This document shows positions 16,296 to 26,935 of a stretch of 64,000 nt of DNA, piece after piece. Positions within the stretch are counted from its first letter, which is position 1. Every line of letters starts with the position of its first letter. Made by a program: the position numbers and the translations under genes. The stretch is from the NCBI GenBank assembly GCA_025667525.1, contig CM046878.1, positions 517,460,274-517,524,273 of the forward strand. The letters are read 5' to 3'. Below the pieces are notes generated by a model. That model did not search any database. It worked only from the letters and a program-made list of their open reading frames with translations, and was not told where the DNA came from. Origin of the DNA: Glebionis coronaria (taxonomy: Eukaryota > Streptophyta > Magnoliopsida > Asterales > Asteraceae).

Positions 16296-17959
16296 TCCGA
16301 TGATGAATACTCAAACTCACGCAACACAAACATTGAACTATGTGTCCAAATAAAATCAGCAAGTACACCCCGAATGTACACACCGATCTACCCTATCTAG
16401 ACTTGTTCGTTTTAGATGAAAATTTGTGTCAATGTCACTTATAACCTGTATAAGACCTCACCAAAATTTGAGCCAAAGTTCACACTTTAAAATCCATCAG
16501 CTAGAGACTTTACTCGACTCCAAATTTGAGACAGATTTGTGCACTTGTTTTATAAAACCGTTTGGACCACTTTAAAAGTACTAACTCGACAATCCGTCAT
16601 TTGAAACAACTACTAGACTCATCAAAATCAGTTTGTAAACTTTGAAAACCAGTAGTATCAACAATCTAACCAAGCCTAAAGTCCCCGAGAGTCGACCCAA
16701 AATCAGCCACAATTTCGGATTCTGCCGACTTGCGTCTCCCCGTACACGAAAACTAAAACTAGCATAACTTTTGACTCGTAATGACTTAGAAGCTCTATCT
16801 TATACCAAAACGACCGTCTCAGAAAACTATACAATAAAATCAAATAATCTCAGCCTTTCACTGACCTTAAACCCACAAAACAATCTGTTTAAAGCTGCTG
16901 TCCCAAATTAGCCTTTTAGAAAACAAGTCAAATCCATTTTCCCACCAAAACTAATCATTCCTATACCTATAGAATCATCATACCATAAAACCCATCAACC
17001 AAACACACTCCTAAACACTTGTATGCAAAATTTTATCAAAAATCAAAGATCAAAATTACCTTTTTAGAATGAAAACAAGATGGTCTAGCCATGATCATCA
17101 CATGCATGATGATCAAGACTCATCCCCACCATAAAAATCATACGAACATAAAATCTTGATGCATGTGAAAGATTTTTGTATGTTTAGAATCACCATAAGA
17201 TTTTATGATATGGTCTAAATTTTGTTTTGATCTAATCATATGGAAAATCGATGAAATGAGGGTGTTATGGCTTGGGAGCTCACGGCAAGACAGGGAGGGG
17301 TGGGAGAGTTTTGGTGAAAAATTTTGGTGAAAATTTTTATAAGTTTAGTTTGTATGTGTTTATGTGAAGAAAATTTAATTTATATATGTTGGTAGTGGAG
17401 GGACCTAAGTTGGCAATTTGCAAACTTGTGGACCTAAAAGAAATGAATAGTTTTATAGGATAGAAAATGGTTATTGGTAAATATTGAAAATATTTACGGG
17501 GCTCGGGTTTCGTAAAAATACTTTTCAAAAGTTACAATGCATCATAAAAATGATTATATGATTTCCCGACACGACTTAATACGTAATTAAAACGAAATCG
17601 TCGGAAGTATTAATTATCGAAACAATCAATAAATAAACGTAATATTTTGGGCATCCGTAGCTATCGCGATCACTAGGAATTCTCGTTGTTCATTAATTTG
17701 AATAAACTCGTTTGTAAAACGCGCGCGGGTGATTTTAAATCAAAAACTTTGATTTAAATTAAATATGGAAAAATAAAATAAAAATTTTATAATTCCATAC
17801 AAAGTATTTATCGATGATCAGAAAAATATATAAAAAGTATAATTTAAAAAAAAATCTCAGGATTTACATATAGCAATACAGTAAAACGTAATACATTGGA
17901 AAATTCAAGAAGCACGAATAAAAGAATAAAATAATGCTGGGAAAGTACGGGTTCTCACA
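16296..17959 (-). repeat. Element B 5' LTR, outer arm
   Basis: This is the continuation of B's LTR after element C. Its last ~650 bases match 1-642. It ends CTCACA at 17959; the next base belongs to element A's reverse transcriptase. No gene is seen. Confidence 0.85.
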
Positions 17960-19229
17960 GAAATGCCAGTTTACTCAACCAGAATTCGCATTTGGAGAAT
18001 TTAGCATACAACTGCTTCTGGCGAAGTATCTGTAATACTCTACGAAGATGGTCTTCATGTTCTCCCTTTGATTTAGAGAAAACCAGAATATCGTTAAAGA
18101 AGACAATGACGAACTTGTACAGAAATTCAAGGTAGATACGGTTCATCAAGTCCATGAAAACTGTTGGAGTATTGGTAAGGCCAAATGGCATGACTACAAA
18201 TTTGTAGTGTCCATAACGTGTACGGAAAGCAGTCTTGGCGATATCCTGCTCTTACACCTGTAACTGATGGTAGCCAGACCTCAGATCGATCTTAGAGAAA
18301 TGTTTGGCACCCTGTAGTTGGTCAAACAGGTCATCAATGTGTGGCAAAGGATATCGATTTCTGATGGTGATCTTATTAAGCTCACGATAATTAATGCAGA
18401 GTCGCATACTGCCGTCCTTCTTCTTTACGAATAAAACCGGTGCACCCCATGAAGATGCACTAGGGCGGATGAAACCTCGATCTAAAATTTCCTATAGCTG
18501 TTACTTTAACTCCTTAAGCTCGATGGGAGCCATGCGGCAAGGAGCCTTGGAAATTGGCTCAAATCCTAGGATGAGCTCAATATTAAACTCTACCTCACGA
18601 GCAGGTGGTATGCCCGGGAGTTCTTCAGGAAACACGTCGGGAAATTCTGACACGATAGGCTGATTCTGAGTGGATGGAGATTCAGCCTCCATATCATGAA
18701 TAGTAGCTAAAAAGCCCTTGCAACCATGTGACAGTAATGCACGTGCTTGTAAGGTTGAAATTATTTATACAGACCTTCCTGGTATAAAACCGTTGTGAAT
18801 GTACTCTGGTGCGTTTACATCATCGAAAATGAACCGATATAAGGGGTAGTCTATAGTGGCGTGGTGTTTGGATAACCAGTCCATGCCTAATATCATGTTG
18901 AAATCGCACATGTCCAATAGAAGTGAGTCAACTGAACGAATTATGTCATCAAACTTAAGGGGAATATCTCTGTACCCATGTGTGATGCGTACAGAGTCTC
19001 TTAAGGGCGTGGAAATATTTAAGACATTTTCTAGTGGCATAGGGATATCCTAACACGATTGGCATAAGCAGTGGATATAACCGAATGAGTAGCACCCGTG
19101 TCAAATAATACGCATGCAACTTGACCATATATATACAAGATTCTAGTGATGGTACTTGTTGACTTGTTAGCCTGGTCACGCGAGGTAGTGTACACCCGTC
19201 CGATAGTCGGAGGTGGCTTGGAGTCAGTA
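17960..19229 (-). pseudogene. pol: Element A protease and reverse transcriptase, truncated and inactive
   Basis: This starts just after the zinc-knuckle region with an aspartic protease core (VLFDTGATHSVIS, near 19100), then the linker and the N-terminal RT block SEFPDVFPEELPGIPPAREV (near 18640). RT follows with [18 protein letters not shown] (18191-18138). The catalytic block reads [11 protein letters not shown] where VFIDDILVFSK is expected, so the first catalytic Asp is Asn. The frame also contains nonsense codons (for example near 18250 and 18495). It ends abruptly at 17960 inside the FLGHIVS motif because element B inserted there. RNase H and integrase are absent from the window. Confidence 0.85.
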
Positions 19230-19404
19230 TGTCCAAAAGTGACCTCAGTCTCACCCTTACGGTAGTCCTTCATGCGATGGCCTGGCTGGTCATACTTGAA
19301 GCAAGCATCGCTATCACGGCGACACGGCCCTGGGTGTCTGCGGTTGCACGTAGTGCAAAGAGGGTGAGTATCCCCTCCAACAGGTGCCCTAGCTGGTTGG
19401 GAGC

Positions 19405-19480
19405 CTGTTTCAGAAAAGTATACGTGAGACATGATTATCGGGTACAAACAGGACAATGCAAAACATCTATGATGTAATAC
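19405..19480 (-). other. Putative intron 2 in element A gag (76 nt)
   Basis: In coding orientation it begins G|GTATTAC and ends TTTTCTGAAACAG|GC. Retaining it gives an in-frame TAG at the fifth codon. Removing it joins phase 1 exactly to the segment leading into the zinc knuckle. The orthologous segment in D (33268-33342) has the same position, phase and size. Confidence 0.6.
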
Positions 19481-19545
19481 CAGATGTAGCTGCACGGTTG
19501 GGCTGTGAACCTCTGCGGTCCTGCTCCCGTACGTTGCCATTATTC

Positions 19546-19620
19546 CTGGTAGTAGATGTTGAAGTGTCAGAATTTATGAGTTCTAAAGCATATAAAATAG
19601 AAATGAGTAAATTTAGGGAC
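19546..19620 (-). other. Putative intron 1 in element A gag (75 nt)
   Basis: It begins AG|GTCCCTAAATTT and ends ACTACCAG|GAAT, with a branch-like TTCTGAC about 25 bases before the end. It is a multiple of three with no stop in this copy, so by itself it could be coding. In D the same segment is 74 nt, has a stop, and is more diverged than its flanks. Confidence 0.45.
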
Positions 19621-19766
19621 CTGCTGGCGTTGGAGTTTTTGGCGTTGTTATGATAATTGTCATTACCGCCACGCCTATCTGAAGCAGAACTGTCCCGAGT
19701 CTGACCGTTACCCTTAGGCTAATTCTGCTGTTGAGTGGTCGGTTGGACCGGTCCCTGGTCTTCTGC

Positions 19767-19852
19767 CCGAAATATGCAATTGAACAAGGAAAGATAAATA
19801 TTTGGATAGTACTGAATAAAATGAAATGATCACCGCTGATGACGAAATATAC
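19767..19852 (-). other. 86-nt AT-rich insertion in element A gag
   Basis: D reads straight from AAGAG to GCAGAAG, while A has 86 extra bases between them. The insert begins GTATATTTCG and ends CATATTTCGG, so an ATATTTCG word lies near both ends. With the next four bases (GCAG) it has GT-AG ends, but that would shift the frame relative to D. It could be a third intron or a small insertion. Confidence 0.6.
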
Positions 19853-20571
19853 CTCTTGTCAGGTCTTTCTGCCTCTCCAAACTCATCCCTCTCTTGCAGC
19901 ATCTCCAACATGTAGGTTGCATCTGCCACATGTGCCACAGTATTAAAGGTAGCACATACCATGTTATTGGCGACAAATGTACGAAGAGCCCAACGAAAGT
20001 GATACACTTGCTCCTCTTCAGTGGGGGCTACTGCACCAAGAAATCCAGCCAGTCGAAGGAACCTCTGCATAAACTCATTGTTGTTTTCCCTAGCTCTCTG
20101 CCTAATACCCTGATACTCCCTCTTGAGCTTATCCTGCTCAGCTTTCGGAAAGAACTACCCCATAAAAAACTCCTTGAACTGTGCCCAAGTCAAGCCAGTC
20201 ACCCAGTATTCGCCTCCATTCGACAGCTTAAGTGCCTTCCACTATGCAAGTACGTTCCCTTCAAACTTGTAACAAGCTAACCTTGCTTTAAAGACAGGGT
20301 CGCATCCCATAGCGTCAAAGATCTTCTCAATGTGAGCTATCCAGCTCTCAGCCTCAGCGGGGCTGTCAGTCTGCTCGAAAGATTTTGGACACTGCTTATT
20401 GAACCGCTCCAGCCATGTGATCAGGGTAGTTGGAGGTGGAGGATTCTGAGGGTGTTGATTGTTGGCATCTTGCACCTCGGCACGAATCTCATTCCTTAGT
20501 TGAGGAAGCATAGCTTGTATAGTAGCTTGACCTGCTGCATTCAGTTGTTCTTGTTCACCTGTGAGAACCAT

Positions 20572-21356
20572 CTAAAAGTATAAATAAAATGCAATGAATA
20601 AGCTGATTTAAACATAATATATAATCATGAAAAAATATTTATGCATATAAACATGAAAAAAAATTATGCATGAAAACAGTGTATGAATGCATGACAAACG
20701 AGAATGACATGGGTTTGGGTGAACGCCTATGGGTCGGTTTACCAAAACAAAATGACATGACGAGGATGAACGCCTATGGGTCGGTTCATCAAAACAAAAT
20801 GATTCGATTAAAAGCACATGCGACTAAATATGGCCAGTCTACTTAGTCAAATTCCTACAACAATGATACATGAAACAAATGCATGAAAAAGAATTGTCAG
20901 TTCTAGGAAGACCATGATGATTACCCACTAATCACAGGTAGGGGTGTGATTCGGGTTGACCCGGTCAGGTTCGGGTCAACTCGGGTCGGGTCAAGTCGGG
21001 TTAAGAGAAAAAAAATCATACGCGAACCCGAGCCTAATTAGAAGTCAAGTCACTCGGGTTTGGGTCAATTCGGGTCGGGTCAACTTGGGTTCTGGTCAAC
21101 CCGAGTTTAAAGAAAATGTGTAAAAAGTGGCGCAACTAAGTACTAATACAATGTAAAAAGTGTAATTTTAGTCGGGTCAAGTCGGGTTCGGGTCAAGTCG
21201 GGCCGGGTAAAGGGTAAAAAATATATAACCCGAATACACTTTTGGACCCAAGTGACCTGACCCGAATATGATTATTCGGGTTCGGGTTCGGGTCGAGTCA
21301 ACTTTTTCGACACCCCTAATCACAGGTCATGTTTTTAGAGCCTACAGATCGAAAAC
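20572..21356 (-). other. Element A untranslated leader
   Basis: This region lies between the primer site and the gag start and contains the MITE at 20939-21318. The remainder matches the leader of D (31826-32243), including the paired phrase GACCGACCCATAGGCG in both. No coding signal is seen. Confidence 0.7.
20939..21318. mobile_element. hAT-type MITE with 8-bp target duplication
   Basis: The 380-base insert has terminal inverted repeats TAGGGGTGT / ACACCCCTA and an 8-base duplication ATCACAGG at 20931-20938 and 21319-21326. Element D carries the undisrupted site (CACTAATCACAGGTC, minus strand, near 31855-31870), which proves insertion. TIR sequence and 8-bp TSD are typical of hAT. The interior is a run of CGGGT/GGGTC-rich words and encodes nothing. 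Confidence 0.92.
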
Positions 21357-21372
21357 TTGGTCTCTGATACCA
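21357..21372 (-). other. Element A primer binding site (tRNA-Met type)
   Basis: The minus strand reads TGGTATCAGAGACCAAG, four bases inside the LTR that starts at 21377. Confidence 0.85.
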
Positions 21373-22140
21373 TAATTGTAACAGCCCATTTTGATAAATG
21401 GAATATCACAGGATAATTATGGCGTGTCATCAAAGCATGCAAGGTAAATGTACAAAAACATTAAATGACCATAAAAGGAAATACCGGAAACAAACATCGG
21501 TAATCTAACATAGGCTTACACACATGAATATAAGTACTGAAATGGAAAAGGACTAAACAATATCCAAAGAAATGAAGTAATGTATGTATGGAAATATGCA
21601 TAAAGTAATGAAGGATAGATAGCTTCCATCCGTATGCACGTACTCTCAAGTGCTAGTTGCGTCCCCGAGTACATGCTGTTTGGGAATATGAAAGGGAAAC
21701 GGCTGAGCATAACGCCCAGTGAACGGATATACAAGCATAACATGAAATGACATAAGCATAATAAGACTAATAGCAGCATAAATATATAAGTCCTAGATAA
21801 CCTAGAACATGTTTATAAAACTATAGTTTGAAAAGACTTATGTTTTTATATGAATACTGTATTAATTAGCCAATAACCCATATAGGTCCTGAGGTTCCAG
21901 CGTGCATGAATACTTGGAGGGGTGACCTCATCATGCAATTAGAGGGGATGCCTCTAATTAATTAGTCTTGGTAGGAGGGATCAACTCGTTGTGAAGGATG
22001 TAAGGCACACACCATATTCACCATGAAAATCCTATAAAAACATGTAACTAGGATGCACCCATACGCCCCACATGATAATATAAATATATGGCCAAAACTA
22101 TAAAGGGATGCCACGAGCAATCACTCCGCCGTGGGGAAGT

Positions 22141-22167
22141 CATAACACTAGTGCCTCCAGTGTTATG
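22141..22167. other. Hairpin in element A LTR
   Basis: CATAACACT pairs with AGTGTTATG across a 9-base loop. D has the same hairpin with an 11-bp stem at 31009-31035. Confidence 0.75.
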
Positions 22168-22623
22168 GTTATGGTACCTCACAAACTAGGTGACATAGTC
22201 ATACATGTATATGGCTTAGGCATTTAAAACTAACATAAGCAGGTCCAAACATATAAAACAAATACTTGGGGAAAACAGTTGGCTCAAACGGTGAATCCTA
22301 ATAAGGAAAAGAATGTCCATACTTAAGGACGGAATATCTGTACCTTATGCCCAGTGAACGAGGAAATATGAAAGGATGCAAACTCCTACTCCGATCTCAT
22401 TATCGCTACATAAATAAGGGACATGTATGAGTTGTCTGATTACTGAGTATGTTACTGGTTCTTGTATGTTCTTAGCTTATTTTATATGTTCATGTCTTAT
22501 TCTGCTATTTTAAATGATATACTGTATTATTCATGTATTTCGTGTCTTCTGATTATGTATTATCTTGTATTCTTGTATTATTATACTTGTAGTGTAATAA
22601 TAAGTAACTTTATAAAAAATAGC

Positions 22624-22792
22624 ACGTTTCCAAGAATAGAAAGTTTCCAAAAATTGAAAGTTTCTAAAAAAAGAAAGTTTCTAAAAATAGAAATTTCCAA
22701 AAATAGAAAGTTTCCAAAAATAGATCAGTTTCTAAAAATATTAAGTTTCTAAAATTAGTAAGTTTCCTAAAATAGAAAGTTTCCATAATAAA
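22624..22792. repeat. Tandem ~18-bp repeats in element A LTR
   Basis: About nine imperfect copies of AAAAATAGAAAGTTTCC. The LTR of D has the reverse complement block at 29926-30071. Confidence 0.85.
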
Positions 22793-23269
22793 AAATAGTT
22801 TGGATTAGTAAGCTAATAATATAAGCACGTGTTAACTGGTTAAAAGTTATAAGCCATGAAAATAATAGTATAGTTTATTAATTAAGTACTATAGGTTATA
22901 TTTGATTATTAATTAATAATGATAGTACGTGTTTTATTAATTAATACATATCATGGTTAATAATAAACTATAGGTTATACAAACTTAATTAAGTCATGGT
23001 TTAATTAAATTAAGTCTAATAAAATACTTAGGTTAACATATATCATTAATTTTAACTAATAAACCTAAGTCATGCATTATTAATTAATTATAAGTTCATG
23101 TATTAAATAAGTAATTAACAAAACTATAGTCTAAAATTAAATGAAAAAATATACTTAAGCCAAACATGTATTATTTATAAAATAATATAACCCAAGTCCA
23201 TGTTTTAATTAAATTAATTATTAGACATGTTAATTAATTTAATAAATCTTGTAAAAATTAACAATCAAT

Positions 23270-23640
23270 CCCGAGCCCGAAACCCGAGACAAAAACCAAA
23301 ACCCGAACACCAACCACCACTCACAGCCGCGGTTGTGGTGGTGGTTGATGGCTGCGCAGCCAACGATGGTAGCTACTGCTGCTGCTACGCCGTGGCTAGC
23401 CACTTCTAGAACAAGGTTCCCATCGGCTTATGCCGATGGTGTTCCTCCTGCCCTCGCTGCGTTCCCCCCTGCTCGAACAACCTAGCCACCGGCAATAGCC
23501 GGTGGTTTCCACTGCTTGAAATCACCACACACCGAGCCCCAAGGGGTCTCGGCTGTGGCAAAACACGGGACGCCGAGAGCCCTTGGCTCTCGGTTGGCTG
23601 CCCAACCACACAAACAAACCAAACGAACCCTTATTCTTGT
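23270..23640. other. GC-rich island with hairpin array in element A LTR
   Basis: This CG-rich stretch sits inside an AT-rich LTR. It contains short stems with 2-4 base loops: CCATCGGC/GCCGATGG (23420-23439), CCACCGGC/GCCGGTGG (23486-23505), CCGAGCCCC with a one-base bulge (23532-23552) and CCGAGAGCC/GGCTCTCGG (23573-23593). Frames across it are incidental. Confidence 0.8.
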
Positions 23641-24175
23641 TTTAATAAATCCCATAACATGTTTATATTAGTTATTTTTAAGATCAAATCATGTATTCAT
23701 AGATAAATTAAAAAGAATTAATAGATCAAGGTTCTTGATGTACCGTACACGTGATTAAACAAGGATTAGGAACACGAACACGAACACGTAGGAATCCAAG
23801 ATGAAAACCAAACCGAATCTCTCTTTCTCATTGGGGGATGTCGCGGCTAAGGAACCAAAAAGGGAGGCTAGGGTTTTAACTTTTTGTAAAATTGTTGTGT
23901 TATGAAAGTCCCTATGAATTATTATTCACCTTAATCAAAATTTAAATGGGCCTGGGCCCCCTTGTTCCCCTTGTCCGCGGCTACAACAAAGCCCGAAGGC
24001 AAACCCGCGCCTTTTCTTAGTTAACATAATATTCGTGTATGCTCGTGTTTATTATTCGTGTTTATAATTATTATACGTAATAATTATCGTGTTTATAAAT
24101 GTTCGTGATTATAATTATTATACTTAATAATTATCGTGTATTATTACGTACTTAATAATTATCGTGCATTATTAC

Positions 24176-24542
24176 TGTAGGACGTATATACACGACCAAT
24201 TAATCAATAAAGAGATGAGGATTAAAACAAAAGAAGGAATGATTAGATTAGAGAAGAAAAGAAGAAGAAGAACAAGGACTGTGTAATCCCAGTGAGAAAA
24301 AGACAAGAATTTTCTCTCTCTACAAACTATGGAATGGAAAAAACACACACACACAAATGAGGTGCTAGTGGCCTTTTATACTACAAGTGTAATGTATAGA
24401 AGGCCTTCCTCATTTGTGTGTTCGGTACCAATTCCTGTTACATACATAACATAAACTAAGAACTCTCGACACAGTTGAATAGCATTTTCCACGAGTTTCT
24501 CAACAGTATCGAATATGACCATCACTTTAAATACGGCTAACA
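24176..24542 (-). repeat. Element E 3' LTR
   Basis: 367 bases, starting TGTTAGCC and ending CCTACA in element orientation. It has a TATAAAA box (24374-24380, minus), a short CA run (near 24340-24355) and a pyrimidine-rich tail with CTAATCTAAT shared with F's LTR. Confidence 0.85.
24374..24380 (-). promoter_or_regulatory. TATA box in element E LTR
   Basis: TATAAAA on the minus strand, placed in the middle of the LTR where a Copia promoter is expected. Confidence 0.6.
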
Positions 24543-24556
24543 ATCTCCCCTAAGGG
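24543..24556 (-). other. Element E polypurine tract
   Basis: Minus strand CCCTTAGGGGAGAT immediately before TGTTAGCC, the classical Copia purine tract and LTR junction. Confidence 0.85.
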
Positions 24557-26390
24557 GTGGTCATGTAATATGTGACTTCACTTCTTTGATGTTGCAGACT
24601 TTGAAGCTCGTTGTCTTGAGAGTTCTCTCATAGTTCCTTTCATAACTTGTGATCTTGGATCTTTGATCTTTGCCTTGACTTGATCTTCAAACTTTGCCAA
24701 CTTGTGTTCTTGTGTCTTTCCCCACATACTCATACTTTGCGTTGTCTTGAGAGCTTGTTAACAATCTCATTTGATCATCAGAGTAGAGAAACTCTTTGTC
24801 TTCAGATATTCTTAAGCTTTCTTCAATTACTTGAGTATGTGGCCTTGAATTGCGACTCTTGAGATAACGCCACCGTTTGCATTCCTCCGGTTTCCCGTTA
24901 TACAGTACAAGTACTGTACCTATGATTAGGTAAGTTCAAAGAACTTCCTTGACAGGATTTCCGACTGTGGTAGTCGTTCTCATTACTTGAACATCTTGAA
25001 AGATAGTTCATAGTAAAGAGTGAATCATGCAGTTCTATTATGTTGATTAAGTCGTCAATTCATTTCCTGGAACAAGTTTGAATCAATTAAGAACCAAACC
25101 ATTGTTGCATTCCAGTTGACACAAGTTTGATTCGTATAGAATCTCAAAAGTTACCTACCGCAGTGATGTTTGATGATGACACTTGAAGGATTTCCATTCG
25201 TCACAATAAATACTAAGAAGTATTACTCTGAATGTTCTGGCAAGATCAGAAAGGTATTGCGTCGAGACCTAGAACGAGTTCGAATCAAGAAAGAATCAAA
25301 GTTAGCATATGTTCAATTCAATTGAATCTTACATATGACCTACCACAGTGCTGTTTGATGTTAACACTAGAAGGATTTCCATTCATCACTGTGAATACTA
25401 AAGAGTATCACTCTGAATGTTCTGAAAATATCACAAGGATAGAGCGTAGGAATCTGTGAATTATCGCTTGTGTTCTAATGATGAACAACAATTGATATAT
25501 AGAATAAGTGTCCTAATGAGATTTTTGATTAATATCGTTGGTTCTAGACTCTATAAGTGCACGTTTATTTGGTGATCGGAGGCTGGAGCAAACTGACACC
25601 TTTTCAATATCTACTATCTCGGAGTGAGAAAGTTGATAGAAATGACTTGAACTCTGTGACAATAAAACAAACTTCTTTTGAGAGAAGCTTGAGTAGGCTG
25701 GGAAGGGTTGTGCATTGCATCACTGGGTCCATGATTCTTTGTCTTCAACATCAAAAATCAACTTAGTGATTCTGATAGTGGATGAGTTGACCTGGTTTCT
25801 GCCTAAGTTGTATGGAGGGCTGCTTTCTTTACACCCTTTCTCATTACATTTCTTTTTCATTCTTCAACCCCTTCAATGCTTACCAAGATGTCATTACTAG
25901 CACCTTGTTGTGATTGTTCCAGTGCTAGCTTAAGTCATTAGTCGGCATTTTCCCGTACACTCAACTACTCCATCATTCCTAAGGAATTCTAAGTTCTAAT
26001 GGATTGTCCCTGGGAAGATCCTTCCGGTTCTGGTTGGATCATAGGACGAATACCTAACCACCTTTTGACAACAATACCGTCGTGAATCAATGTGTTGTGG
26101 GGTAAAGATATCGTAACCAGAAAAACCGATTGAAAAGGCAATCAAGGTGTTAATGAAATCAATGTTTATACCTTGAAAGTTTTCTATATCACCAAAACGC
26201 TCCCCTTACATATGTGCATCATAAAAGGAAAGGTTTTTGCACATATTAGGAAGAGAAAGAACTTATATCAAATATCTTATCCAAGATGACACATTTTATC
26301 ACTATTATCCCCCTCAAAAATGTCATGTGTTTGTTAAAATTTTGAAATACTAGTGATGTAACATGGAGAGAATAATGTGTCAAGAAAATT
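24557..26390 (-). other. Element E 3' non-coding interior with ~185-bp repeat
   Basis: No frame above ~75 codons and no known domain. A unit containing ACCTACC(G/A)CAGTG, TTTGATG and GAATGTTCTG starts at 25153 and again at 25338, with a weaker earlier copy. The block 25900-26100 (CCGGTTCTGGTTGGATCATA) matches F at 56590 in reverse. Confidence 0.7.
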
Positions 26391-26935
26391 TTGGAACTAT
26401 ATGTTATAAGATTTTTATACTCCCCCTCGAAAAAAGATTTTGATTAAAATGGGGGAGTATATGAGCACACAATTTTGAAAGAATTTGAATAAAACATTTG
26501 AAAATATCTTGAAAAATTATGCTCAGAACCGAGAAAAATGAATTTCCCGTTGTTGAGGATAAGTAGTAGACTTTCCTTTCTTTGGTGGTCGGGTTATAGT
26601 CTGACATGTGACTATAAACCATTGTACATGAGCTTTAGAATTTTTAATATTTTATAAAAGCTCATGACCGAGAAAAGTTAATTTTTGGTTGTTGAGGATA
26701 AGTTATCATCCGTGATAAACTTTCCTTTATTTGAAGTCCGGTTAACAGTCTGAAATATGACTGTGAGCCCTTTTCATGTACTTAAAAACATGGAATGTTG
26801 TTATCGAAAGTTCATGACCGAGAAAAAATTATTTTCTCGTTGTTAAGGATAAGCTATCATCCGTGATAAGCTTTCCTTTCTTTAAGGCAAGAGTCACAAT
26901 CTGAAGTAAGTGCAAATAATTGGAATGACATGTTT
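26391..26935 (-). repeat. Three ~140-150-bp tandem units in element E
   Basis: Each unit has GACCGAGAAAA, a (T/C)GTTG(T/A)(G)AGGATAAG word, CTTTCCTTT and a GTC(T/A)GA word; unit anchors are near 26525, 26660 and 26812. Element F carries the same array in the opposite orientation at 55740-56090. Confidence 0.8.
26416..26461. other. Inverted repeat with purine-tract arms in element E
   Basis: TATACTCCCCC (26416-26426) pairs perfectly with GGGGGAGTATA (26451-26461) over a 24-base loop. Both strands therefore show a GGGGGAGT purine tract. Confidence 0.8.

Larger units (their letters stand above)
19230..20571 (-). pseudogene. gag: Element A gag with two intron-like segments
   Basis: The start is ATG at 20571 (MVLTGEQEQLNAAG), matching the gag start in D. 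The capsid-like region continues through the EAESWIAHIEKIFDAMGCD block (near 20330) and the MQRFLRLAGFLGA block (20070). An 86-base insertion (19767-19852) absent from D, a one-base deletion and nonsense codons break the frame. Two GT-AG segments (19546-19620, 19405-19480) flank a 65-nt exon-like piece; removing them keeps phase into the zinc knuckle. That knuckle is CFKYDQPGHRMKDY near 19265-19305: its second and fourth Cys are Tyr, so RNA binding is probably lost. Confidence 0.8.
17960..24175 (-). mobile_element. Element A: Tekay-type Ty3 chromovirus, 5' part
   Basis: In minus orientation the element reads 5' LTR (21377-24175, truncated by E), primer site, leader with a hAT-type MITE, gag, protease and reverse transcriptase, where element B interrupts it at 17960. 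RNase H, integrase, chromodomain and the 3' LTR should lie left of the window. Element D is a second member of the same family, and its sequence supplies empty-site and reading-frame comparisons. Frames are broken by nonsense codons and small indels. Confidence 0.85.
21377..24175 (-). repeat. Element A 5' LTR, outer end truncated by element E
   Basis: Homologous in reverse to D's 5' LTR (27052-31804 without its solo-LTR insert). It starts TGTAACAGCCC and loses only about 120 bases at the outer end, where E's LTR begins at 24176. It contains a tandem AAAAATAGAAAGTTTCC block, a GC-rich hairpin island and, near 24010-24175, an AT-rich block with repeated ATAATTATCGTG words also found in D. Confidence 0.85.

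Noticed and set aside
20939..21318. Telomere-like or satellite GGGT-rich repeat
   Set aside because: It is bounded by TIRs and an 8-bp TSD with an empty site in the sister element, so it is a MITE with an unusual interior.
22462..22752. 96-codon plus-strand frame with Phe/Lys-rich repeats
   Set aside because: It runs through the LTR of A and its tandem AAAAATAGAAAGTTTCC block; no start context or homology.
24050..24175. Possible satellite of ATAATTATCGTG words
   Set aside because: The same words occur at the homologous place in D's LTR (27180-27330), so they are ordinary LTR sequence.
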